A DNA stretch of 64,000 nt from Geomonas edaphica (lineage in GTDB: Bacteria > Desulfobacterota > Desulfuromonadia > Geobacterales > Geobacteraceae), in the NCBI RefSeq assembly GCF_004917075.1, contig NZ_SSYB01000004.1:1-64000 (forward strand), given 5' to 3'. Numbering within the stretch: position 1 is the first letter of the stretch; every line of letters starts with the position of its first letter. Made by a program: the position numbers and the translations under genes. Positions 51,566 through 59,229 of this stretch are shown in pieces. The notes below the pieces were generated by a model, which made no database searches, was not told the origin of the DNA, and was given only the letters and a program-made list of their open reading frames with translations.

Positions 51566-52813
51566 CTATTTATCCAAAAACGCTCTGAGAACCTTTATCC
51601 TTTCCGCCATTTGAACATCAAGCGCTAACGTCGAGGAGAACGCCTCCCTACCCTTATGCCCCAACTCGTACAGCATTTCCGGCCTATGGTAATAGGGCTC
51701 AACGATGCGCGCGATCTCGGCAGCATCTCGTTTTATGATGACGATCTCCTCTCCATTCTTAAAGGCGACATTCTGGTCCAGGGGATCGGTACAAAAGACA
51801 GCGACACCGCACAGTCCCGCCTCCATGCAAGATCCAGTAGGGAAGCCGTCAAAGGCGCCCGGGGCGATGACGAAAGGTGCGTTGGGAGAAAGGACCAGAT
51901 CCATCTTGCTGTAGAATTCCGGGAAAAAGTCCGTGTTCCTGAGACCATAGAAAGTAATACGGTCGCTGATGGCGCATACATCGATGTCTGAGGGGCCAAA
52001 GTTACCAACCACGTGAAAGTTGATGTCTGGATACCGCCCGCAGAGACGCTTCGCCACATCTATGAATACGTCGTACCCCTTGTCCTCACCTCGCGGTGTG
52101 TATTTGGCCGCCACGAAACATATATCAAGCGTAGGCTTGTCGATCCGGTAGCGTCGTCTCACCAGGGGAAGCCTGGACAGTTGCTGTGAGGGAAGCACGC
52201 ATCCGTAGATGAGGATGACATCCTCCGGCCGGCAGTACCCCTTGTCCAGCAGGTACTGTCGCGTGATCTTCTGCGTCACGAACACTTTCCTGAAGTTTGG
52301 TGATGAGAAAACCCGGCTCAGCTTCAGGTCTGTACCGCTGTCGTTGAGAAAGAAACCACCGCCAGGGTAAAGGGTAAAAACGAAGGGGACCCCACCCCTA
52401 TCAATGTCATCGATGAATGCGTAGATGTTGTTTATGAACACCGTATAGACGAGATTTGCTGAAGGAATACTATTTCGGTTGAACCTCCGCACCTTCCGTG
52501 CGTGTTCAGGGTAAAGTTGGGAATACTCTTCGAGCGCGTCCTGAAAGGATCCTTTGCTTTTGAATAGCAGATTGGAAGGCCGTATGGAGTGAACCTCTGT
52601 TCCGGGGATCTGCTCCAGGTAGTGGTTATACTCCGCAACCCGGAATGCCGACAGCACACCGGGGAAGAAATCGTCCAGTATCAGCAGCTTCACTCGCTCT
52701 TCGTCCTGCGGTGAGATGCGGGACATGACTGCATCAACTACATGCGAGGCCTTTACCGCCAGAAACGTTGCAGCTTTAAAGAACATCCTTTTCAGCCTTC
52801 TAAAAACCGGCAT
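51566..52813 (-). CDS. GT4-like glycosyltransferase
   Basis: About 415 residues from an ATG at 52813; an ATG at 52843 is possible, and no start has an ideal ribosome site. Donor-side region: YDVFIDVAKRLCGRYPDINF, VLSPNAPFVIAPGAFDGFPT and CMEAGLCGVAVFCTDP. The N-terminal half is unlike the neighbouring GT4 proteins, so the acceptor may be different. By eye this gene is a little AT-richer than the flanking genes, which may mark a separate origin. Confidence 0.8.
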   Translation of the reverse strand: MPVFRRLKRMFFKAATFLAVKASHVVDAVMSRISPQDEERVKLLILDDFFPGVLSAFRVAEYNHYLEQIPGTEVHSIRPSNLLFKSKGSFQDALEEYSQLYPEHARKVRRFNRNSIPSANLVYTVFINNIYAFIDDIDRGGVPFVFTLYPGGGFFLNDSGTDLKLSRVFSSPNFRKVFVTQKITRQYLLDKGYCRPEDVILIYGCVLPSQQLSRLPLVRRRYRIDKPTLDICFVAAKYTPRGEDKGYDVFIDVAKRLCGRYPDINFHVVGNFGPSDIDVCAISDRITFYGLRNTDFFPEFYSKMDLVLSPNAPFVIAPGAFDGFPTGSCMEAGLCGVAVFCTDPLDQNVAFKNGEEIVIIKRDAAEIARIVEPYYHRPEMLYELGHKGREAFSSTLALDVQMAERIKVLRAFLDK

Positions 52814-52916
52814 CCTTTTAAGGTCTCTCCTTTTACGCCTCATCCGCCCCCGTGAATTCTTCGAGGTCACGGGTCTTGACGGGCGGATTGGCGCCCCCCC
52901 CAGAAGAAGTGACGAA

Positions 52917-53567
52917 CTAAAGGCCGCGTTGCCGCCTGGTCGTGGCGGGAACCCCATAAGCAACAACGGCGTCGGGAATGTCACTGACGACGACGGATCC
53001 GGCACCTACGAGCGCTGAGGCGCCGATGGCCACATGATCCTTGACCGTGGAACCGATACCAAGCCAGGCTGCGATTCCGACACTCACGCCACCACCAAGA
53101 GTTGTACCGGGGCAGATATGTGCGCCATCGGCTATGACACAGTCGTGATCCACGCTCGCCCTGGTGTTTATGATGACGTTTGCGCCAATGGTGGATCCGG
53201 GGTTCACCACCGCACCGGCAAATACCACGGTCCCTTCACCTATGGTTACGTCCGAAGCGACCACGGCTCTCGGGTGGATCACTGTGGCGAGAGAAAATCC
53301 CTCACTCCTCGCCACCTCGCTCAGCCTAAGCCTCGCGTCGCAGTTCCCGAATCCGAAGACGATGTGGGTGACCCCGTCCTCCCTTAACCTTCCGAGTGCC
53401 TCTGCTCCACCGAAAACCGGAAGTCCCAGGAACTGTCGTGGTTGCGGGTCTACATCGTCGAGAAACCCCACGAGATGGAACCTCCCCTCAAGCCTCACCG
53501 CATCGGCGACCACCTTCGCGTGCCCTGAGGCCCCCCAAATCACAACGCTCTCATGATCGTAATTCAT
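52917..53567 (-). CDS. NeuD/PglD-type sugar O- or N-acetyltransferase
   Basis: 216 residues. The N-terminal Rossmann-like domain has VVIWGASGHAKVVADAVRLE. The C-terminal left-handed beta-helix contains hexapeptide repeats (VTIGEGTVVFAGAVVNPGST) and the likely catalytic His in ASVDHDCVIADGAHICPG. It would acetylate an amino sugar made by a DegT aminotransferase nearby. Confidence 0.9.
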   Translation of the reverse strand: MNYDHESVVIWGASGHAKVVADAVRLEGRFHLVGFLDDVDPQPRQFLGLPVFGGAEALGRLREDGVTHIVFGFGNCDARLRLSEVARSEGFSLATVIHPRAVVASDVTIGEGTVVFAGAVVNPGSTIGANVIINTRASVDHDCVIADGAHICPGTTLGGGVSVGIAAWLGIGSTVKDHVAIGASALVGAGSVVVSDIPDAVVAYGVPATTRRQRGL

Positions 53568-53580
53568 GCAGCCCCCCCCG

Positions 53581-54978
53581 CTACCAAAACTTCGGGTAGA
53601 TGAGCGCCCGCGTGATCATGTTGCCACTGCGACGCATCGGTTTTATCAGATAGCAAACGGCATGGGCCGAAACCCAGTAGGAGACGCACGAGGCGATCGC
53701 CGCACCTATTCCACCGTACCTGGGAATGAGGAAGAAGTTGAGAGCAATATTTGTCACTGCCGCAATCACGTTGACCCAGAAAAGCATCCAGGTCCAGTTC
53801 ATGGCAAAGAGATAGGCCCCGCGAGCCATTGCCAGGTTTATGAAAAGGTCGCTCCAGATGAGCAGCACCAGCATCGGCGCTGCGGCCGCGTATGCATCCC
53901 CGTAAAGAAGGTGGATTACCAGCGGCCCGATGAAGGTGACTGGTATCGCCACGGCGTATCCTGCAAAAGCGAGGAAGTTGAATAGTTTTTGCAGCCTCCG
54001 GTAAAACTCGGCCTCGTCGTTTTCCTTCGTCTTGATGATGTTGGGGAAGACGGAAGCGATTATAGCGCCCGGAACGAAAAACCAGATCTCCGCCACCCGA
54101 ACCGCAGCGGAATAGAAACCAAGTTCCTTTGGGTCGCTGATCTGCCCGAGCATGACCTGGTCGATGCGCATACAGACCATGGACACGACTCCTCCTAAAA
54201 GCAGAGGCCAACCACTGACCAGAAGTTCCTTCGCCACCGGAAACCGGAACCGCCAACTGCGGAGAGCCCCCCCCTTGCGGGAGTAGACATAGAGAAGTCC
54301 GATCGCGCCCAGCGCCATCTCCAACAGGTTGGCAACGGCAAACGCCAACAGTGAGGCTTTGGACAGGATCAGGACTACCCGAATCGCCGCACTTGCCAGA
54401 AACCCTACGCTCCTCGCATAGACGACGTATCTCGACATCACCTTGGACTGGAACCACAGATCCGCCGTGTCAAAGGCGCTGACGACAAGAGTCCATCCCA
54501 CTATGGCAACAATTACCCGGGTCAGCAGGTCATCGGGCTTTACAGCCGTGACCACCCCTAGCACGCCCAGATAGCAGACTAAGCCAGAGAAAAAGCGGAG
54601 CACAAAGGTAGCGCCGAGATAGTGGTCCGTCTTCTCCGGATTTCTTACCAGGTCGCGGATCACGATGCTGTCGATGCCCAACGCCGCCACCGCACCGGCA
54701 AGCCCCACCATCGAAGCGGCATAGCTCATGGTGCCGTACTGGGAAGGTCCCAGATAACGCGCCACCCATACCCCGACCAGCAGACCAATCCCCATGCGGA
54801 GAATCTTGTCTGCTACCAGCCAGCCGCTGTTTTCCATCGCAGCCTGGAAGACATGCCGATTCTCCAGTCGCCGCCGGACCACACCCGGTAAAAACTTGAC
54901 CCAGGAGCGGTCACCCGCCTGCTCCGAATCCTGCTGCGCTTTTTCGGAAGCCTGTTCCGTCACGTCTTCTCCAATCAA
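53581..54978 (-). CDS. Polysaccharide flippase (Wzx/MATE-like)
   Basis: 465 residues with about 12-14 membrane segments. The N-terminal SGWLVADKILRMGIGLLVGV and VARYLGPSQYGTMSYAASM are typical of Wzx/O-antigen flippases. It would move lipid-linked repeat units across the inner membrane. A Gln/Ser/Glu-rich N-terminal tail (residues 5-25) precedes the first segment. No Wzy polymerase is seen in the window. Confidence 0.9.
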   Translation of the reverse strand: MIGEDVTEQASEKAQQDSEQAGDRSWVKFLPGVVRRRLENRHVFQAAMENSGWLVADKILRMGIGLLVGVWVARYLGPSQYGTMSYAASMVGLAGAVAALGIDSIVIRDLVRNPEKTDHYLGATFVLRFFSGLVCYLGVLGVVTAVKPDDLLTRVIVAIVGWTLVVSAFDTADLWFQSKVMSRYVVYARSVGFLASAAIRVVLILSKASLLAFAVANLLEMALGAIGLLYVYSRKGGALRSWRFRFPVAKELLVSGWPLLLGGVVSMVCMRIDQVMLGQISDPKELGFYSAAVRVAEIWFFVPGAIIASVFPNIIKTKENDEAEFYRRLQKLFNFLAFAGYAVAIPVTFIGPLVIHLLYGDAYAAAAPMLVLLIWSDLFINLAMARGAYLFAMNWTWMLFWVNVIAAVTNIALNFFLIPRYGGIGAAIASCVSYWVSAHAVCYLIKPMRRSGNMITRALIYPKFW

Positions 54979-55017
54979 AATGCAGGCGACCGCCGCATTA
55001 CCCCAAATTCGCCCGCA

Positions 55018-55629
55018 TTAGAGCCCGCGCCCCTCGGCCATGCAGATACGACTTTGATCCACTCCCAGACGAATCAGCTCCTCACGCAGCACTCCGCCGC
55101 GCTTGAGGGAGGTGATGACGATTCTGTGGTTGCCGGACAGCAGCCCGATGGCTGGCGTCACAACCGGATGATCAAAAAACTTACGCCCACTCCCCTCGGA
55201 ATCCATCGCCAGACTCAACTCCAGTCCAGCCTCCTTGAGAGAGAGGTACGCAATTTCCGCAACCTCGTCGATGCCGCAGAAGGCGACCGTTCTTACGCCT
55301 TGCGCCGAGAGCGACTTGAAAAGCGTCAGGTAGTCCTGGCGGGCAACGGTGTAGAGGCCGGAGAAGTAGCTAAGGTGCTGGTAGGCGAGTCGACTTTTTT
55401 CGGCGAAACCTTTGGGGGTGAGGAGATACGCGTAGCGGTTCCTGGGGAAGTTGGCGACCCGGACGAACCCCTTCGCAACCAGGTTCTTCAGGTAGGAATT
55501 GACCAGCCCCAAAGCGATGCCGAGGCGTTTTGCCAGCTCGCGTTGCGAGAGTTGCTGTTCCCCGGAGATCTCCGAAAGGAGGAGGAAAGAGCGATAAGTA
55601 TCTAAAACCTTTTCATCATCACCGTTCAT
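55018..55629 (-). CDS. Winged-helix regulator with Rossmann-like sensor domain
   Basis: 203 residues from an ATG that has no ribosome site and lies almost at the predicted transcription start. The N-terminal winged helix reads LSQRELAKRLGIALGLVNSY. The C-terminal half (GVRTVAFCGIDEVAEIAYLS, then FFDHPVVTPAIGLLSGNHRI) resembles the nucleotide-binding domain of NeuD/PglD-type proteins, like the neighbour at 52917. It may sense a nucleotide sugar or polymer precursor and control the polysaccharide cluster. The tandem array just upstream of its promoter is a candidate operator. Confidence 0.75.
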   Translation of the reverse strand: MNGDDEKVLDTYRSFLLLSEISGEQQLSQRELAKRLGIALGLVNSYLKNLVAKGFVRVANFPRNRYAYLLTPKGFAEKSRLAYQHLSYFSGLYTVARQDYLTLFKSLSAQGVRTVAFCGIDEVAEIAYLSLKEAGLELSLAMDSEGSGRKFFDHPVVTPAIGLLSGNHRIVITSLKRGGVLREELIRLGVDQSRICMAEGRGL

Positions 55630-55636
55630 GGGCTGA

Positions 55637-55665
55637 ACAGTAGTACAAATGCGATAACATTTCAA
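55637..55665 (-). promoter_or_regulatory. Predicted promoter of the winged-helix regulator
   Basis: On the minus strand TTGAAA (complement of 55660-55665) and TACTGT (complement of 55637-55642) are 17 bp apart. The ATG is about 8 nt beyond the -10 box, so the message would be leaderless or nearly so. Confidence 0.5.
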
Positions 55666-55722
55666 CTTTTTTACACACTACACGTCGCTCGGCATCAGAA
55701 AGGTTATTCCAAGATTGCAAAG

Positions 55723-55924
55723 CGTCACTTCAGGATCTGAAATGTCGCGTCGAGATTTTGAACGTCACTTCAGAATCGGGAAAAGGTCGTTTCAAAATTT
55801 TAAACGTCACTTCAGGATCGGAAACGTCACTTCAAGATTTTAAACGTCACTTCAGAATCGGAAATGACACTTCAGGAATTTAAACGTCACTTCAGGATCG
55901 GAAACGTCACTTCCGAAACAGGAG
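55723..55924. repeat. 20-bp-period tandem repeat array (two alternating unit types)
   Basis: About ten units. The type I unit is CGTCACTTCAGGATCGGAAA (best copies at 55805 and 55885). The type II unit is CGTCACTTCAAGATTTTAAA (best copy at 55825). From 55763 on they alternate, so the larger period is 40 bp. Units at 55743, 55785 and 55865 are diverged in the first bases. A period of 20 is not a multiple of 3 and neither strand has an open frame, so it is not coding. It lies 58 bp upstream of the -35 box of the regulator at 55018-55629. Confidence 0.92.
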
Positions 55925-55942
55925 ACACCACGCAGGAACTGG

Positions 55943-57121
55943 TTACCTGTTTCCCGCGAGCTGACGGTAAATCTTCGCTAGCTCCCTGCCTCGCGCCTGC
56001 CAGGAATGTATGCTGATCGCCCGTTCGCGCCCTTCGGCTCCAACTTCCTCACGCAGTTCGCTGTCCCCGGCCAGCCGCCCAATAGCTCCGGCGAGGTCCG
56101 TGGCATCACCGAACTTGGCGTACAGCCCGGCGTCTCCTAGAATCTCACGGTTGACCGGTGTATCAAAGACGACGGTGGGGAGCCCGCAGGCAATGTAATT
56201 GAATAGCTTGCCATTGGCCTCGGTGAGCGAAACTTTCGGGGAGACGGCCAGGTCGCCGGCACTTAGGTAAAGTGGCGCCTCGTCGTAAGGAATTCTGCCT
56301 GTGAAGGTGATGATGTCGGCGATGCCCATCTCCTCGGCCTTTTCGCGATACGCGGCGTCGGGAAAGCCCATGATGAGATAATGAATCCTCGCCCCCTGCC
56401 CCTTCAGATATGCGGCTGCCTCCAAAAGCAGGTCTATCCCCTGGTAACGGTTCATAAGACCAAGATAGGCGACAACCGGACGCTTCTCCGGGAGCCCGAG
56501 TCGGGCACGGATTGCTTCTTTGGGTTGCGGCGCGAACACCTCGGTATCAACACCGTCGATCAGCGCCCGAACCCGTTCCTTAGGCACGCCGTCTTTCAGG
56601 AGCAGCTCTACCGTCGGGCTTGCGCTGGTCACGATGAAGTCGGAACTTCGATTGATCCAGCGCTCGAGGGTGGCAAAAAAGCGCTGCAGGATGGAGCCGG
56701 GTTTTACGAAGCCATGATCGGTGATTTCCGCGGTGAGGCTTCCCTGGCAGTCGAAAAGCATGGGGATGCGGAGCAGCATCTTAAGGAAGGCCCCGAAGAA
56801 AGCGCCTTCGTGAAGGTGGGCATGGATTACATGCGGCTTGAAAGCGCGCGCGACCTTCCATGCCTTGAACAGCAGTTGCACGTCGAGGAAGGGTTTGACC
56901 CAGGAGGGGCCTGCTTCGAGCTTTTTATACCAGGAGAATCCGGAGATGCGTTCGGTAGGGATGCCGGGGACGTCGCGCCCGATGTGGTAGGTCACCAGGC
57001 GCAGTTCGACGCCGCACGCCATGGCGGCGCGGGCCTCTTCGAGGATACGTACGTGGCAGCCGCGATCCGCGAAGAAGGGGGTCGGCGCCAGCACCAGTAC
57101 GCGCAGCGGCTCGCTAGCCAA
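55943..57121 (-). CDS. GT4-family glycosyltransferase
   Basis: 392 residues. GT-B fold: LVLAPTPFFADRGCHVRILE, VIHAHLHEGAFFGAFLKMLL and the donor region LAVSPKVSLTEANGKLFNYI with GLPTVVFDTPVNREILGDAG. Its start overlaps the end of the GT2 gene upstream by 8 bp. It probably adds an early sugar to the lipid carrier or polymer. Confidence 0.9.
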   Translation of the reverse strand: MASEPLRVLVLAPTPFFADRGCHVRILEEARAAMACGVELRLVTYHIGRDVPGIPTERISGFSWYKKLEAGPSWVKPFLDVQLLFKAWKVARAFKPHVIHAHLHEGAFFGAFLKMLLRIPMLFDCQGSLTAEITDHGFVKPGSILQRFFATLERWINRSSDFIVTSASPTVELLLKDGVPKERVRALIDGVDTEVFAPQPKEAIRARLGLPEKRPVVAYLGLMNRYQGIDLLLEAAAYLKGQGARIHYLIMGFPDAAYREKAEEMGIADIITFTGRIPYDEAPLYLSAGDLAVSPKVSLTEANGKLFNYIACGLPTVVFDTPVNREILGDAGLYAKFGDATDLAGAIGRLAGDSELREEVGAEGRERAISIHSWQARGRELAKIYRQLAGNR

Positions 57122-58058
57122 AGTTGAGCTTTTCCTTGATGTTGTAAATCGGCTTGCGCTGTGCCTCGTAGTAAGTGCGGGCGTTCAGCTCGGCCAGAAG
57201 TCCCAAAACGATGAACTGCACCCCCATGAAGAGCAGGAAGGCGGTGAGGATGAGGAGGGGGTTGCGGTTCATGCTCGTGTGCTCGAAAAACTTCATGTAC
57301 AGCGTGGCCGCGCCGCTCAGCATACCTGCGACGATGGTGTAGATCCCCCAGCGGCCGAAAAGCTGGATCGGTTTCGTGGAGTAGCTCAGCAGGAACTTCA
57401 CCGTCATCAGGTCGAGGATGACTTTCATGGTACGGGAGATGCCGTACTTGCTCTTGCCGTGCAGACGCTCGTGATGCCGAACGGGCATCTCGGTGACGCG
57501 CGCCCCCACCTGGTGCGCGAGCGCCGGTACGAAGCGGTGCATCTCACCGTAGAGGTTCACGTCCTCGAGGACGTCACGACGGTACGCCTTCAAGGTGCAG
57601 CCGTAGTCATGCAAGTAGACTCCGGTCATCTTAGAGATAATGGAGTTCGCAAGTATGGAGGGGAGCTTGCGGTTTACGAAGGTGTCCTTGCGGTCCTTGC
57701 GCCAGCCGGAAACCACGTCGAACCCTTCGTCGATACGGTTCAAAAGCAGCGGTATGTCGAGCGGATCGTTCTGCATATCGCCGTCCATCGGGACCACGAC
57801 CCTCCCAAGTGCCGAGTCGAAACCTGCCGACATGGCGGCGGTCTGGCCGAAGTTGCGGCGCAGACGGATCACCTTGACCCGGTCGTCCTTGGAAGCGAGG
57901 CGCTTCAACGCGGAGTATGAATTGTCCGAGGAACCGTCATCGACCAGGATGAGTTCGTACTCCAGCCCGGTGTCGATCAGCGCCTCGCTGATGCGATCGT
58001 GCAGGACCGGGATGTTGTCTTCCTCGTTGAATATCGGCACCACTATGCTCAGATCCAC
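57114..58058 (-). CDS. Membrane-bound GT2 (polyprenyl-phosphate glycosyltransferase, GtrB/DPM1-like)
   Basis: 314 residues from a GTG with GGGAGAAG upstream. An upstream TTG-start version would be encoded by 7-bp repeats and is rejected. GT-A domain: LSIVVPIFNEEDNIPVLHDR, ILVDDGSSDN and PMDGDMQNDP with the DxD. A conserved motif RRNFGQTAAMSAGFD follows. Two C-terminal membrane segments (GIYTIVAGMLSGAATLYMKF and LILTAFLLFMGVQFIVLGLL) are typical. It makes polyprenyl-phosphate-linked sugars used by GT-C enzymes, a possible partner of the YfhO-like protein. Confidence 0.93.
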   Translation of the reverse strand: MDLSIVVPIFNEEDNIPVLHDRISEALIDTGLEYELILVDDGSSDNSYSALKRLASKDDRVKVIRLRRNFGQTAAMSAGFDSALGRVVVPMDGDMQNDPLDIPLLLNRIDEGFDVVSGWRKDRKDTFVNRKLPSILANSIISKMTGVYLHDYGCTLKAYRRDVLEDVNLYGEMHRFVPALAHQVGARVTEMPVRHHERLHGKSKYGISRTMKVILDLMTVKFLLSYSTKPIQLFGRWGIYTIVAGMLSGAATLYMKFFEHTSMNRNPLLILTAFLLFMGVQFIVLGLLAELNARTYYEAQRKPIYNIKEKLNFG

Positions 58059-58078
58059 TATCTTCTCCCAGAACTGCC

Positions 58079-58232
58079 GTTCAACGTTCAACGTTCAACG
58101 TACGATTTATAGTTTCGTTTTTTATAGCGACGGCAATCCCGGCAGCAACGGATTACGTCCTGGCGGCGAAGCAGCGCCATAATGTCGGTTCAGCAAGTCA
58201 CTCCGGCGAACGTTGAACGCTGAACGTTGAAC
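58079..58232. repeat. Inverted array of 7-bp repeats (GTTCAAC family)
   Basis: Three GTTCAAC units (58079-58099) on the left and GTTGAAC-GCTGAAC-GTTGAAC (58212-58232) on the right, complementary over about 21 bp, with about 110 bp between them. The last codons of the downstream GT2 gene (58198) lie in the right arm. Same architecture as the element at 28805-28882, with a different 7-mer. Confidence 0.85.
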
Positions 58233-59166
58233 GTTTTATCTCGACTTCCCAGTGCGTCTGTTTGCCGCCGCGGTAGCGCGGGGATATCAGGCCGCGCAGC
58301 ACTCCCGCGCCGTAAACCAGGTGCAGGGTCGGATAGACGAGCAGCAACCGCGGGAAAAGCGCCGCAGCGCGCCCACTGATGGTCCCCTGGATCGAGGCGG
58401 CCAAGACTACGAACAGGTACCCCAGAAGCGGCAGCGCAAAAAACGCCGACTGCAGAAAGGGAACCAGCAACGCGTAGATCAGGAACAGCGAAGGTGCCAG
58501 AGAAACCGGCTTCACCTTGCCGGCAATCAGCGTCTGCTCGCCGCGCCCCCGCCCGTAGCCGTACATCTGCTTCACATAGGCCCGGTAGGTGGGACGTTGA
58601 CTGCGAACTACGGCCAGTTCCGGATCGTGAACGAGTAGATGCCCCTCCTGCTGCAGTCGATCCATGAGCTCGTTTTCTTCATTAGGGTAGAGCCTTTCGT
58701 CGAGCCCTTCATGCGCCAAAAAGATCTCGCGCCGAAAACTCAGATTGCAAAGGATCAGCTCGCTGTCGCTCGTGAAACGCGCGCTTCCCGACTTGCGGTA
58801 GCGGTTCCTCACCCCGCCCCCCCCGACCTTCGATGCGAAGGCGATGCCGATGGCGCGTTGAAGTGCGTTGTCGCCGGCCGGCGTGAGCGACGGCCCGCCC
58901 ACCGCGGCAACCCTTTCGTCCAGATAGTGCTGCGCTACCCGCTCCAGGAAATCCGGTGCAACTTGTGAATCGTCGTCGAGGAAGTAGAGGATCTCCCCAC
59001 GCGCTTCCCGCGCCGCCATGTTGCGCTGCACGCTCGGCTGACGCCCGTAGACGACCAGCACCTCCAAAAGCTCCTCGGGGTAGGTCGCGCGGGCAATCCC
59101 GGAAAGGGCACGCACCTCTCCTCCCGGCTTCACCGGTATGACTACGGAAATTCGCGGCAACATCAT
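58198..59166 (-). CDS. GT2-family glycosyltransferase with C-terminal membrane segments
   Basis: 322 residues. GT-A domain: RISVVIPVKPGGEVRALSGI and the DxD motif FLDDDSQVAPDFLERV, with GGPSLTPAGDNALQRAIGIA. Membrane segments follow (SLFLIYALLVPFLQSAFFAL and GYLFVVLAASIQGTISGRAA). The C-terminal KRSTFSVQRSPE is encoded by the 7-bp repeat element. It lies at the upstream end of the polysaccharide cluster. Confidence 0.88.
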   Translation of the reverse strand: MMLPRISVVIPVKPGGEVRALSGIARATYPEELLEVLVVYGRQPSVQRNMAAREARGEILYFLDDDSQVAPDFLERVAQHYLDERVAAVGGPSLTPAGDNALQRAIGIAFASKVGGGGVRNRYRKSGSARFTSDSELILCNLSFRREIFLAHEGLDERLYPNEENELMDRLQQEGHLLVHDPELAVVRSQRPTYRAYVKQMYGYGRGRGEQTLIAGKVKPVSLAPSLFLIYALLVPFLQSAFFALPLLGYLFVVLAASIQGTISGRAAALFPRLLLVYPTLHLVYGAGVLRGLISPRYRGGKQTHWEVEIKRSTFSVQRSPE

Positions 59167-59229
59167 GGGACCGGTGCGCAGACAGGGAAAGCGGCTGGAC
59201 CTGAATGGAGTAACTGGAGATGGGAACTG

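Noticed and set aside
55723-55924. CRISPR array at the 20-bp repeats
   Set aside because: The units are directly adjacent with no spacers of unique sequence, and no cas genes are nearby.
58059-58091. TTG start giving an extra N-terminus to the GT2 protein at 57114
   Set aside because: Those codons come from the 7-bp repeats, and a GTG with a good ribosome site lies just downstream.
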